Shown here: positions 25,665-35,211 of the stretch, one piece after another
How the letters are laid out: every line of letters begins with the position of its first letter
How positions within the stretch are numbered: position 1 is the stretch's first letter
Origin: CAYNST01 sp964434105
GTDB taxonomy: Bacteria; Pseudomonadota; Gammaproteobacteria; Pseudomonadales; Cellvibrionaceae
Direction of reading: 5' to 3'
Assembly (NCBI GenBank): GCA_964434105.1
Contig: CAYSTJ010000014.1
Span: 22,973 to 86,972 of the forward strand
DNA: 64,000 nucleotides
Notes under the pieces: generated by a model
What the model was told of the DNA's origin: nothing
The model's database searches: none
Seen by the model: only the letters and a program-made list of their open reading frames with translations
Position numbers and translations under genes: made by a program

Positions 25665-27659
25665 TTGTCATTCCGACGTTCTTTTCATTATGTGCTCCTG
25701 GGCACCGTTTGCCTGTCGTGCCTGTCCGCTCCATTGCCGGCGCTGGCCGGTGCAGACGTTGACGCAGCGCGAAAAGCGGTGCGCCTGCGACAGTTCGAGC
25801 AGGCGTTTTCTCTCTATGAAAAAGCTGCCCAGGCTGGCCACCCGGATGCCCAGTATGAAATCGCCATGCTGTATGCACGCGGCCGGGGCACCGAAAAAAA
25901 TGACAACCGGGCCAGACTGTGGCTGGAGCGCGCGGCCCGCCAGGGTCATCCCGGCGCCAGCTACCTTTTATCACAAAAATTGCGGGATAACGATCCCGAG
26001 CGGGCCGATACGCTGCTGCAGTCCGCCGCAGTACAGGGTTATGCCACAGCGGCCAAACATCTGGAATTTTCCAGTAATGGAAGCAACCAGGGCGCGCCGG
26101 ACGCAACAACGCTGGCCGCCCGCTGGTTCAATGCCGCCCGGAGCGATGATACCCGACGACTGGAAACCCTGCTGGAGCAGGGCGCTGACCTGACGTTAAC
26201 CAATGCGGCTGGCCGCAACGCACTGTTTATCGCGGTGGAATCCGGCAGCAAACGCACTGTGCGCTGGTTGATAAGGCAGCAAATCGACGTGAATCACCGG
26301 GATAAATTCGGCCTGTCGGCCGCCCAGACAGCGCTCGAAAGCCGCCAGCCCGACATGTTGAAGATTCTCCTCGAAGCCGGCGCCGACACCGCCTATACCA
26401 TGAACAACGGCGACAACCTGCTGCACTACGCGTTACGCCTTAACCAGACGGATAGTGCCCAGCTGTTGATCAGGCACGGTGTTGCCGTGAATCAAAAAAA
26501 CAAGCAGGGCTGGACCCCGCTGGACATTGCCCAGCATAAAAACATGGACCGCGCTGTCACCGCCCTGCAACGTCGTCAGGCTGTCAACGGCGCTGGCTCA
26601 CAACCGGCCGTCATTCTTCCCAATGTGCAGTTGCTCGCCGAGCAGATGTCCGACGCGTCTACTCTGTCACCGCTGGCGTCCGCCGTTGTCAATGGCAATA
26701 ACCCGCTGCTCGAACAATTGGTCAAGCGCAATCCCGACAGCCTGCACGAACCTTTGCCGGATGGTTTGAGCCTCCTCGGCCTGGCGGTACGACACAATGA
26801 CCCCGCTATGGTTGCCACCCTGCTGGCTTTAGGTGCCGATGTCAATGCAGGCGCCTATAGAGGTATGACGGCCCTGCACGTGGCCGCCCGGCTGGAGCAG
26901 GACGACATGCTGGAAACCCTGTTGGATCACGGCGCCGATCCCCTGATTCAGGATGACACCGGCAGAGACGTCATTCACGCCGCTATCGACCAGAAGCGGG
27001 ATCGCCAGGCATTGGTACTGTTACAGCAATTGCAGGCCCGGGGACTGGACCGCAAATCCGTAAAAGAACATGGTGTTCCGGTGGATACCTATTTATTGAG
27101 TGCTGTCCAGCACCGCCTCGGCACGGTTATTGACGAATTGCTTCCCCTCGCCGGTCACGCGGAGGCGGTCGACAATGCCGGTCGCAATGCACTTTGGTTC
27201 GCGGCGCGGGATATGAATTCGGCGCTGGTCAAACGTTTGTTGCAGGCCGGTGTATCCCCTGTGCAAACGGACAAACTGGGCCGGACGCCTTTCCTGATAG
27301 CTGTTGAACACGGCTGCCGGGATTGCGCGCAATTATTGTTACCCCTGGATGATGTGAACCGTCAGACAGCGTCAGGCAATACCGCGCTGATGACTGCAGC
27401 CCATAACGGAGACCATCAGGCAGTGCGCTGGCTGATCGATCAGGGTGCTGAGCTGGAAATACGAAACCAGCAGGGCAATACTGCCATCATGGAGGCGGTC
27501 AACGGCAACGCCATTGCTGTCGTGAAAACGCTGGTCGAGGCCAACGCAAATGTGTCCCGTAAAAATCGCTTTGGCTCTTCCGCAGTCGATCTGGCAAAGC
27601 AGGTCAGCCCGGAAATGCTGAGCCTGGTCAGAAGCCGTTCGGTCCTGGGATTCTTCTGA
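25665..27659 (+). CDS. Exported Sel1-repeat and ankyrin-repeat protein
   Basis: A 664-residue protein with a signal peptide ending in ALAGA. Residues about 35-120 are Sel1-like repeats (AAQAGHPDAQYEIAMLYARG is typical). From about 160 to the end are about a dozen ankyrin repeats in two blocks, with G-x-x-A/T-L-x-x-A and G-A-D/N consensus positions. Such proteins are protein-binding scaffolds; periplasmic ankyrin proteins have been linked to oxidative stress and toxin immunity in other bacteria, but nothing fixes the role here. The start is TTG 25665, seven bases after a clear GGAG; no ATG lies near enough. It is divergent from the cytochrome operon. Confidence 0.85.
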   Translation: MSFRRSFHYVLLGTVCLSCLSAPLPALAGADVDAARKAVRLRQFEQAFSLYEKAAQAGHPDAQYEIAMLYARGRGTEKNDNRARLWLERAARQGHPGASYLLSQKLRDNDPERADTLLQSAAVQGYATAAKHLEFSSNGSNQGAPDATTLAARWFNAARSDDTRRLETLLEQGADLTLTNAAGRNALFIAVESGSKRTVRWLIRQQIDVNHRDKFGLSAAQTALESRQPDMLKILLEAGADTAYTMNNGDNLLHYALRLNQTDSAQLLIRHGVAVNQKNKQGWTPLDIAQHKNMDRAVTALQRRQAVNGAGSQPAVILPNVQLLAEQMSDASTLSPLASAVVNGNNPLLEQLVKRNPDSLHEPLPDGLSLLGLAVRHNDPAMVATLLALGADVNAGAYRGMTALHVAARLEQDDMLETLLDHGADPLIQDDTGRDVIHAAIDQKRDRQALVLLQQLQARGLDRKSVKEHGVPVDTYLLSAVQHRLGTVIDELLPLAGHAEAVDNAGRNALWFAARDMNSALVKRLLQAGVSPVQTDKLGRTPFLIAVEHGCRDCAQLLLPLDDVNRQTASGNTALMTAAHNGDHQAVRWLIDQGAELEIRNQQGNTAIMEAVNGNAIAVVKTLVEANANVSRKNRFGSSAVDLAKQVSPEMLSLVRSRSVLGFF

Positions 27660-27749
27660 TCAAAATCAGGACGCGCTGCCTCTCGCGGCGCGCCTGTGAG
27701 CTGCCCGAAAATGCTGCGCCCAACACTGCGTCATTGAAACTGCAACGCC

Positions 27750-28277
27750 TTAATGAATCGCGGCCGACTCCGTCACCACAGCAAACCACGACCGGCTTTT
27801 TTCCAGCAGTCTCGCGGCCCGCTGCGCCGGATTCGGCATATTGATCAGCGCGAAATAATCAAACAGGCTTAATACTTCCACGCCATTCTCAGCGCGCGGC
27901 GAGCGTGACGTAAAATCCTGCAGTCGTTGCATTAAAACTTTTTCTACCGCCAGCTCCGCTGCCAGGATATGCTTGTGGATCAACTGCGCCTGTACCCGCG
28001 TAAAATTGCAGTCATCCGCAAGGAATTCACGCGCCTGACGGAGTGAATTCAGCAGCAGTTGGTTGCAGTGATTATCGCCGCGGACAATATTCTGTGCGTC
28101 ATCCAGCGAACTGCGGTTGAGATGCTGATGCGTGGCGTCCATCCAGGCAAACCAGAGTATCAGGTTGACGTTGGCACCGTATTTTTCCTGTAAGTCCAGG
28201 CAGGCGGTTTTTATAGAATCGACTTCATACAATCCGCAAGCGAACTGCCACAGGTTTTCCATAGATTCACGACTCAT
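27750..28277 (-). CDS. TIGR02444/DUF2390 family protein
   Basis: A 175-residue cytoplasmic protein with the family pattern near the N-terminus: LWQFACGLYEVDSIKTACLD followed by GANVNLILWFAWMD. It is mainly helical by composition. Members are found throughout gammaproteobacteria with no known function. Starts at ATG 28277 or ATG 28262 are both possible. It stands alone, facing the Sel1/ankyrin gene. Confidence 0.82.
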   Translation of the reverse strand: MSRESMENLWQFACGLYEVDSIKTACLDLQEKYGANVNLILWFAWMDATHQHLNRSSLDDAQNIVRGDNHCNQLLLNSLRQAREFLADDCNFTRVQAQLIHKHILAAELAVEKVLMQRLQDFTSRSPRAENGVEVLSLFDYFALINMPNPAQRAARLLEKSRSWFAVVTESAAIH

Positions 28278-28485
28278 GATGAAGGCCCAATAATTGTTAT
28301 GTTCCCTTCATGACCTGCACCGGTCAGGGTCGGATGACGATTCGGCACTTTGCTGCTGGCGACAGGGTCAACGGGGCCCGGAGGATCAACGCGCCACACC
28401 GTCAAGCGCTGCGTTGTTCCGGGGGATGCTGTAACACTACGCCGCGGGTTGAAATTAGTCCAGTGGCGCAGTTATCAAATTTCGG

Positions 28486-29466
28486 TCAAGGCAGGAATTC
28501 TATCGGATAACTTACCGTCACAGCCGGCACCGGACGGGCACCGAACTGCAGTGCCTTGATCCGGGCGAGGATGCGTGCTTCCAGCGCGCGGTCGTTCAGC
28601 TCACTACTGACGATTTCAGCATCGGTGACAGACCCATCAGGAGCAATGGAAATACTGAGCACCAACTTTCCTTTCAATGCGGGATTACTGCGACGGGCAC
28701 GATTATAAAGCGACTGCAACTGGCCTTTGTGGCGGTCAATGACCAGTGTAATCTCTTCCTGTGATCGAACCGCATCCGACCGTTCATTAACGGGCCTTGC
28801 GCTCACTTCCAGGGCCGCATTGTTGGCGGCCAGTGTCGCCGCCGCCTCACGGCCCGTCTGGGCATCCAGCGTCGTGGTCCCGGCCTCGGTTGCGTACTGC
28901 GCCGCGTCGATTCCACCGCTGTCGCGGCTTGCCCTGTCGGTGAGTACATCGGCACTCACACCGGCCGCCTGCCGCGCGGATTCATCCGCGCGCGTTGTCT
29001 GGCGCCGAATCTGGCGGGCGACATCATCGGTTTCAATCAGGTCACTCATCTCATTCATATGAGCCAGTAAACCGGTCTTCGCCGCACGCTCGCGCGCCTG
29101 CGCCTGCTGATCTGTCAGGGGTTCGCGTTCAGGCACGGGCCGGGAGCGCTCCACGCGTGGCCTCGGCGGCGTCTCTGCAACATCCGGCACCGGCGTGATT
29201 TCGCGTCTGGGCGGCGGTTGGGGTTTGGTGACAACCTCCGGTTTGGGTGGCGGCTCCACCGGTTTCTGTTGGGTTATAAAACGTGCCACCCGCTCAGGTA
29301 CTACGGCATGGCGGCGCGGCTCCTCCGGCAAATCCAGACGCGATATGAAATAACCTGCGATCAGCATGCCGGCCATAAAAACGATCGCCAGCAGGTGAAA
29401 GACCGTGTCTGCACGTTTGCCCGGTTGCCATTGCAACGCCAGTGTTCGATAGCTTTCCCCCCTCAT
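28486..29466 (-). CDS. TonB-like protein with AgmX/PglI-type C-terminal domain
   Basis: A 326-residue inner-membrane protein with one N-terminal membrane segment (about residues 22-42), a Pro/Arg/Glu-rich periplasmic stretch (about 60-120), a helical linker, and a C-terminal domain (about 240-326) containing LQSLYNRARRSNPALKGKL and ISIAPDGSVTDAEIVSSEL, the pattern of the AgmX/PglI C-terminal domain, related in position and use to TonB. It should couple ExbB-ExbD energised by proton motive force to an envelope partner. Its ATG directly follows the stop of the preceding exbD (TGAATG). Confidence 0.85.
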   Translation of the reverse strand: MRGESYRTLALQWQPGKRADTVFHLLAIVFMAGMLIAGYFISRLDLPEEPRRHAVVPERVARFITQQKPVEPPPKPEVVTKPQPPPRREITPVPDVAETPPRPRVERSRPVPEREPLTDQQAQARERAAKTGLLAHMNEMSDLIETDDVARQIRRQTTRADESARQAAGVSADVLTDRASRDSGGIDAAQYATEAGTTTLDAQTGREAAATLAANNAALEVSARPVNERSDAVRSQEEITLVIDRHKGQLQSLYNRARRSNPALKGKLVLSISIAPDGSVTDAEIVSSELNDRALEARILARIKALQFGARPVPAVTVSYPIEFLP

Positions 29467-29988
29467 TCAGTTCGACTTCCCTGGTCCGGCTTTTTGCTGG
29501 GCGGCGAAGGCGATGCGCGAGTAATTCGCTTCCTGGCAGGTTGTCAGGATCCGCCGCAGCAACCCGTAGGAAATATTCTCATCACCCAAAATGGTGATTG
29601 CCCGGGCTTCGGCATCATCAGCCGATGCGTGGCTCAGCTGCCGGTTTTCGCTTTGGTAGGCCAGCGCCTGCAGCAACGGCTCAATCACCAGCGTATCGCT
29701 TTCAGCCAATGCCGCGATGTCGATCACTTCCCGCCCCTGCAATAGTATCCGATCCGGCGTTATTATCAGCACCAGCGTTTCCTCCGGTGTTTTCTGCGCA
29801 ACCGATTCGGGTAATTTTAAATCTTTCTGGTTTGGCAGCTGGGGGGTGCTGGATGAATTCACCAATAGAAAGAAAACCAGAATGGTGAAGATATCCATCA
29901 GTGACACCAGATTCAGCGGCGACGCCTTGTGCATCTTGTGATGCCGATCCATACGGCGCGCCCGGCGGGATTTAGTCTGCACTGGCAT
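29467..29988 (-). CDS. ExbD/TolR family protein, second copy
   Basis: A 173-residue protein with a short basic N-terminus, one membrane helix with the conserved acidic residue (NLVSLMDIFTILVFFLLV, Asp near residue 32) and a periplasmic ExbD/TolR domain. ATG 29988 is preferred because the longer frame back to 30063 lies inside the upstream exbD; with this start the genes overlap by 17 bases. With the first ExbD-like protein it would form the heterologous stator partner of ExbB. Confidence 0.88.
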   Translation of the reverse strand: MPVQTKSRRARRMDRHHKMHKASPLNLVSLMDIFTILVFFLLVNSSSTPQLPNQKDLKLPESVAQKTPEETLVLIITPDRILLQGREVIDIAALAESDTLVIEPLLQALAYQSENRQLSHASADDAEARAITILGDENISYGLLRRILTTCQEANYSRIAFAAQQKAGPGKSN

Positions 29989-30544
29989 CGTCCTCCGCTT
30001 TGTGAACCGCTTCCAGCTGTTCGAGTGAGACCTCCTCAGCGGGCCCTTCGATCTCCGGCGCATCCCCGATAGCGATATTCGGGAACAGCTCGTATTCTTC
30101 CAGCGTCGCCTGGTTGACTATCTGCACCGTGCGCACGTGATCCATGATTTCGATCAATTGGCGATACGAAATGTCGGTATCCAGCAATAGCGCTATGGAC
30201 TGTTCTTCAGGAAACCGGGACTTCAACCGGGTCAGGACGTCTACCAGCGGGCGCATGTCAAACGCCCCGTCCTGCGCCTCAAACCGTCCAATACGCCCCA
30301 GATGGGCATCGCGCAGTTCGAGGTAGTCCGGGTCGACGAGCAATTGCAGTTGCAGCCGAATCTCTTCATCCGGGGACGCGCCATCACCTGGCAGTGGCAA
30401 GGTCAGCTCCAGTATCGTCATCCGCGAAAAAACGGCTGTTATGAGCAGGAACGGCACCAGCACAACCATCAGGTTCAAAAATGCAGTGATGTTCAGCTCG
30501 ACGGTATCGTGCAGCGCTTTTCTGCGCCGGGTTTTCATAGCCAA
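29972..30544 (-). CDS. ExbD/TolR family protein, first copy
   Basis: A 190-residue protein with one N-terminal membrane segment (about residues 18-42; ELNITAFLNLMVVLVPFLLI) and a periplasmic domain, ending in an acidic tail (AEDDASAD). The membrane helix has Asn where most ExbD proteins have the proton-carrying Asp, so this copy may be structural while the second ExbD copy carries the acidic residue. It starts seven bases after the exbB-like gene. Confidence 0.85.
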   Translation of the reverse strand: MAMKTRRRKALHDTVELNITAFLNLMVVLVPFLLITAVFSRMTILELTLPLPGDGASPDEEIRLQLQLLVDPDYLELRDAHLGRIGRFEAQDGAFDMRPLVDVLTRLKSRFPEEQSIALLLDTDISYRQLIEIMDHVRTVQIVNQATLEEYELFPNIAIGDAPEIEGPAEEVSLEQLEAVHKAEDDASAD

Positions 30545-30551
30545 GGGAATT

Positions 30552-31169
30552 TCAATCTTCTATGATCAGGTTGAGACACTTCACTGTAGCCATTTCGATA
30601 TTGTCAACCAGGCGTGTGGTTTTGGTTGCCAGCCACGTATGCATAAATATCAGAGGAATGGCCGCGATGAGCCCAAATGCTGTGGTATTCATGGCGACCG
30701 ATATGCTCGCCGACAGCAGTTCGGCTTTCTCCGCGGGGTTTGCGGTCGCCACAGCAGTAAATGCCTGTATCAACCCGATAATGGTACCCAGCAGGCCCAA
30801 CAGCGTGGCTATATTAGCCAGTGTCGCCAGGTAGTGCGTACGCTTTTCCAGCTCTGGCATAACTTCCATTATGCCCTCCTCCATAGCAGCTTCCACCGCT
30901 TCCCGGCGCGCATTGCGGCGCAGTCTGGCAAAGCCGTACTGTAACACTCTGGCCAGCGGCGTATCCTGGGTCTTAAGAAGTTCTTCTGCGCGTCGGACAT
31001 CCTGAGTGCGCAGCATCGGTACCAATTGCGCCCACACACGGCTGGTTCGGGATTGCACTGAAGTAATGACTACCAGACGCTCCAGAGCAATGGCAATTCC
31101 CAATGCGAACACGGCAAGAATGGCATACATAAACGGGCCACCCGTTTCAAAAATTTTGACCACTTCCAT
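30552..31169 (-). CDS. MotA/TolQ/ExbB proton channel family protein
   Basis: A 205-residue inner-membrane protein with three hydrophobic segments and the family-typical block LATLANIATLLGLLGTIIGLI and NTTAFGLIAAIPLIF. It forms the proton-conducting stator with ExbD/TolR. First gene of the exbB-exbD-exbD-tonB/agmX-like operon. No TonB-dependent receptor or Tol gene is adjacent, so the partner is not evident. Confidence 0.92.
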   Translation of the reverse strand: MEVVKIFETGGPFMYAILAVFALGIAIALERLVVITSVQSRTSRVWAQLVPMLRTQDVRRAEELLKTQDTPLARVLQYGFARLRRNARREAVEAAMEEGIMEVMPELEKRTHYLATLANIATLLGLLGTIIGLIQAFTAVATANPAEKAELLSASISVAMNTTAFGLIAAIPLIFMHTWLATKTTRLVDNIEMATVKCLNLIIED

Positions 31170-31393
31170 TAATGAACTACCTCTAACGTGCGAAACCGAA
31201 CAGATTGACCGCTAATGGGTAAGCACTGTTCGAATTGTTAATGAATAACCTGCCGGCCTCCAGACGGACCGCAGCCACCAGCCCGGGGCTGGGTCAGCGA
31301 AACACCGGGGGTATTCAAGTTTGAATGCGGCTGCCCGTACCCCTGCCAGCCTGGTGATGGCGCATCCTTATGCCACATATTGGGTACACTCGA

Positions 31394-31645
31394 TTATTTG
31401 ATGCGCTGACGATCACCGGGAATCGTTCGTTCGTCCGGTGTCAAAGCTGAAGCGTCGGCCCGGCCGACATAGGAGACAAACTCTCCATTGCTACCGATGT
31501 GGTAGCGACCATCTCCGTTGAATTCGCGGTCTATCTGATCCATCAGGCTGCGTCGTCGGGTCAGGTATTCTACACGGGTAATACGGTGTTCAAAATATTC
31601 ATTCAGAAGTTCGCGCACCAGCGCCGAGTAATTTACTTCCGTCAT
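31394..31645 (-). CDS. Small protein of unknown function at the end of the T6SS operon
   Basis: An 83-residue, charged protein with no signal peptide. ATG 31645 has an AGGAG eight bases upstream. It begins 34 bases after the ppkA stop, so it is the probable last gene of the T6SS minus-strand operon. I do not recognise the family. Two halves can be seen: a helical N-terminus (ALVRELLNEYFEHRITRVEY) and a Gly-rich part containing GDGRYHIGSNGEFVSYVG. It may be a partner of the kinase. Confidence 0.7.
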   Translation of the reverse strand: MTEVNYSALVRELLNEYFEHRITRVEYLTRRRSLMDQIDREFNGDGRYHIGSNGEFVSYVGRADASALTPDERTIPGDRQRIK

Positions 31646-31679
31646 ACGGTTTGCTCCTGTTTCTCCATGTTTAACCCGA

Positions 31680-34292
31680 TCACGATGCGACAGCGAGTTC
31701 ACGCAACACGCGAAACCCTTTTTCCTGATTTGGATTCGTGGTGGTGGACTGACTGAATTCCAGAGTACATTCATTGATGGGCGTCGCAAAGGATCCGCCC
31801 GCTATCATCAAACCCGTGCCGCCTGTCACCCATTCCGCCGCATTGCCCACATGGTTTACCACACCCCATGCATTGGGCCGGCCCACTGTGGCATTCACCA
31901 GGGCGCCACCGATATTGATCCCCCGATTATCGAGTTTGCAATTGCGGTTTGCATCCAGTCCGTCGCCGCTGGCGCGTGCTGCATGCTGCCATTCATCAAA
32001 GGTGGGCAGGCGGTAGGTGAAGCCCGATTCCTCCGAGAGCCAGGCCAGATAGTTTCTGACCACCTCGAAAGGAAGGCCGGTCGCAGGCAGAGCGGTATTG
32101 CTTTCGGCGAGCGTCCGGCAGGAACCGCTGGCGCGACAGTAATGATTAATTTCGGCCACAGTGACTTCGTATTTACCAATGGCAAACGAAGGAATGGTAG
32201 TGCCAGCCGGAATAACGACCATCCGCGGGCTGCGCCCACCGGCATTCAGCACGTCCTGGCAGATCGAACGCTTGCCCTGCGCACCTTTACCGGCCAGCGA
32301 TTGCAGACAGGTATCCGGTGTGGAAATTTTTAGATCGAGCAGTGTCTGGTTGTTGACAAACAGGGTCAGGGCGGCAGAACGGGCGTTCTTGGCGCGCTCC
32401 GGAAAGTTTTGCGCAATCTTGGTGATACAGGCACTTAAATCCCGCACTATACCGTCTTCCAGGCGATTATATTGCCCCATATTCAGCGAACGCAGTGCGT
32501 TAATATGCCTTGAGAAGATATCCATTTCCAGCAGCCGGTTACACTGCAGCTGTTCGTTGACGCTGGAGTGCGCCTCGTCGAATTCCTGCTGCCGTCGCTC
32601 TGCTGACAGTTTTTCCTGACGTTCACGCTCCTCCTGCAACGCTTTTTGCTCCTCCAGCTCCTGCTGACGGCGTGTCTTCTCACCCATTTCCTCTTCAACT
32701 GTCGCCACAATCTGGCCGAGGACCTGAAGTTCGATCTCGCCCTGGTGATAGCGCCCACCGCGCTCGATATACTGCTTGGCCAGCTCGATTTCATTGTTTT
32801 TCAGCGCGGCTTCAATCTGTACAAGATAGAGACCATATACCTGCTTGAGCGTGACCCGTACCTGGTCATTGTCCATGCCCAGCAAGTCCATCAGATTCTG
32901 GACGCGCTCCCACAATACCCGCTCCCATCGTTCGTCAAAAACCGGTGAGGCGATCATCTCGGCAATGTTTTTCTGCAGCATCTCGAGCCGTATCTTGCGT
33001 TCGATCTGCAGTCGCACTTCATCTTCCGAAAGGCGAGGCTGACCTTGCCGATCGGCCTGACTTTTCAGATAGGCAATACCGGAAATAAGGGTGATCAGCA
33101 ATACGGCGGCGATCATCCAGATCTGCGGAGGCAGTGCGTCTTTTTTCTTGAACAGATTGGCGAATTCGTGGACAGAACCAATGCGTTCCTGCCGCGTAAA
33201 CGCCAGGGCCCTTTCGATAGCCCGCCACTGATCCTTGCGCAAACCTTCGATACGGGCCGGTTTCAGCCCCAGTTTCTTGGCGTCTTTGGCGTTTTTGCGC
33301 TGGTAGGGATGCTTTCCCGTGAACATTTCATAGGCAATACAACCCAGGGCGTATATATCGTCGCGTACATCCGGTGGCGCGCCCTCCAGCATTTCGAGGC
33401 TGGCATAAGCCGGTGTCAGGGCGCCGAGATTGCCAGCGTCAAACAGGGTCTTGTCTTCATAGTCATTGCCCTCGCCGAGCTCGGCGTTGGCGACAGCTCG
33501 CGCAATACCGAAATCAAATACCTTGGCGGTGTTGTACTGCGTTACGAATATGTTGCCCGGTTTTAGATCCGCGTGAATGATATTCTGATCGTGGGCGTAG
33601 GCAAGTGCCGAACAGATTCCTTCGAGAATGACCCAGACATCCGCGCGCGGCATGCCGCCGGTGTTGCGGTATTTTTTTATCAGCACATCCAGACCGATCC
33701 CTTCCAGGTACTCCATGGTCATGAATACGGTGTCGCCGTCCTTGTCGAAATCGTAAACATTGACGATGTTGGGATGGGCAATACGCTGGGTTTTGCGCGA
33801 TTCGCGCTGCAGGGCGATAAACGCCTCGGGGTGATACTTGAACTCTTCGCCCAGTACTTTAATGGCGACGTAGGGATCGCGATCCTGTGCCTCGACCTTC
33901 AGCAGGTCCTTGGCCTTGTATACCACCCCCATACCGCCAGCCCCGAGCACACGCTCCAGGATAAACCGGTTCTTGAGGATATCGCTGGGTGTCAGGCTGA
34001 CGCCGCGGGCACCTTTTGCGGGCGGCGGCGGAGGCTGGACCGATTCCGTATCCAGAGGCTGGGTGTCTGCCGGAACCGGAATGTCTTTGGATACATCAAC
34101 CGCCGTGTAGGACGATTCATCTTCGGCCGGCGTATTTTCCGGAGAACCAGCCGGAGCGCCGGACGCAGCCAGATCGCCAGGAGCAGACGCGTGCTTTGGC
34201 TTCGCTTTGGGCGGCCGGATACGCGTTTTGTCCTGGTCTTTGGAACCGTATGCCGGTTCTTCTGGTTGCTGACCCAATTTATCTTTGCTCAT
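31680..34292 (-). CDS. ppkA: T6SS-associated Ser/Thr kinase with C-terminal FGE/sulfatase-modifying-factor domain (PpkA-like)
   Basis: An 870-residue protein. Residues 1-105 are a disordered, Pro-rich lead. A Hanks-type kinase follows (about 110-375) with glycine loop GAGGMGVVYKA, Lys in AIKV, HADLKPGN catalytic loop and DFG. The catalytic loop has Ala instead of Arg in HRD, making it a non-RD kinase. One membrane helix (about 392-410) separates it from a periplasmic coiled coil (about 430-590) and a C-terminal domain like formylglycine-generating enzyme (about 690-870; IGKYEVTVAEIN, YRLPTFDEWQHAARA, GNAAEW, GFRVLRE). P. aeruginosa PpkA has a different C-terminus. It likely activates T6SS by phosphorylating the FHA protein TagH, opposed by PppA. 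Confidence 0.88.
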   Translation of the reverse strand: MSKDKLGQQPEEPAYGSKDQDKTRIRPPKAKPKHASAPGDLAASGAPAGSPENTPAEDESSYTAVDVSKDIPVPADTQPLDTESVQPPPPPAKGARGVSLTPSDILKNRFILERVLGAGGMGVVYKAKDLLKVEAQDRDPYVAIKVLGEEFKYHPEAFIALQRESRKTQRIAHPNIVNVYDFDKDGDTVFMTMEYLEGIGLDVLIKKYRNTGGMPRADVWVILEGICSALAYAHDQNIIHADLKPGNIFVTQYNTAKVFDFGIARAVANAELGEGNDYEDKTLFDAGNLGALTPAYASLEMLEGAPPDVRDDIYALGCIAYEMFTGKHPYQRKNAKDAKKLGLKPARIEGLRKDQWRAIERALAFTRQERIGSVHEFANLFKKKDALPPQIWMIAAVLLITLISGIAYLKSQADRQGQPRLSEDEVRLQIERKIRLEMLQKNIAEMIASPVFDERWERVLWERVQNLMDLLGMDNDQVRVTLKQVYGLYLVQIEAALKNNEIELAKQYIERGGRYHQGEIELQVLGQIVATVEEEMGEKTRRQQELEEQKALQEERERQEKLSAERRQQEFDEAHSSVNEQLQCNRLLEMDIFSRHINALRSLNMGQYNRLEDGIVRDLSACITKIAQNFPERAKNARSAALTLFVNNQTLLDLKISTPDTCLQSLAGKGAQGKRSICQDVLNAGGRSPRMVVIPAGTTIPSFAIGKYEVTVAEINHYCRASGSCRTLAESNTALPATGLPFEVVRNYLAWLSEESGFTYRLPTFDEWQHAARASGDGLDANRNCKLDNRGINIGGALVNATVGRPNAWGVVNHVGNAAEWVTGGTGLMIAGGSFATPINECTLEFSQSTTTNPNQEKGFRVLRELAVAS

Positions 34293-34356
34293 TTGGCTGA
34301 TTCTTTCTATTCCGCTGCAATTACCGGATTCCCTGAACCTCCACAGTCTGTGCGCG

Positions 34357-35157
34357 TCAGGTCAACTGATGCTCACCACTGTAATCGTTCTGCTCTTTAC
34401 TTTCGAATTTGCCAGGCTCTCCTTTTATCACGATGACCGAAACATTGTCCGGCGCACCATTTTCCAGTGACGCCGCAACCAGTGCATCGGCAGCGTTCTG
34501 GGCATCGAATTCATACAGCAGTTGGCGAATATGGCGCTGATCCACGCTGTTGTGCAGACCGTCACTGCACAACAGAAAAATATCACCTACCTGCACGTTG
34601 AACACCGCCAGGTCCACCAGCCCTTCCTCGTCAACGCCGATCGCCCGGGTGATGACGTTGGATTGTGGATGGTCCTCGGCTTCCTCTTCGGTTATCGCCC
34701 CCATGCGCAACAACTCCTGCACATGACTGTGGTCGGTTGTAATCTGTTTCAGCTGCTGATTGCGCAACCGGTACAGCCTGGAGTCGCCTACCCACATGGT
34801 GACGCCGACGCGACCGCAAATTAACAGGCTGACGAGGGTGCTGCCCATGGTGGCACCCCCTTCAAACATGGTAGAAGCGTAGTGAAGTATGCGCTGGTTG
34901 GCTTCGCGCAGCTTGTTCTCGACCTCGTCGACAAAGACGCTCAGCCGATTGCTGCCGCCGGATTCTGCCAGCGTTTCAATGATGATGCGGCTGGCAACAT
35001 CGCCAACCTGGTGTCCGCCCATACCGTCAGCTACTGCCCAGAGGTGAATATCCGGTCGCGCAATCAGAGCATCTTCGTTTAGCTCCCGAACGCATCCGCG
35101 ATCGGTGCGGGAGCCACAGTGCCAGTCAATCGGGCGTCTGAAGGTTTTGTCACTCAT
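34357..35157 (-). CDS. pppA: PP2C-family Ser/Thr phosphatase PppA
   Basis: A 266-residue cytoplasmic phosphatase with the PP2C metal-binding motifs NEDAL, VADGMGGHQVGD, CSDGLHN and PDNVSVIV in order. In T6SS loci of this kind PppA reverses PpkA phosphorylation and turns secretion off. It lies between tagF and ppkA on the same transcript, with 55-64 base gaps. Length is usual for the family. Confidence 0.93.
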   Translation of the reverse strand: MSDKTFRRPIDWHCGSRTDRGCVRELNEDALIARPDIHLWAVADGMGGHQVGDVASRIIIETLAESGGSNRLSVFVDEVENKLREANQRILHYASTMFEGGATMGSTLVSLLICGRVGVTMWVGDSRLYRLRNQQLKQITTDHSHVQELLRMGAITEEEAEDHPQSNVITRAIGVDEEGLVDLAVFNVQVGDIFLLCSDGLHNSVDQRHIRQLLYEFDAQNAADALVAASLENGAPDNVSVIVIKGEPGKFESKEQNDYSGEHQLT

Positions 35158-35211
35158 GGGCTTATCTTTTATTATCTGTACGTAATTAAACCAAAAATGG
35201 CGCGTGGAATA

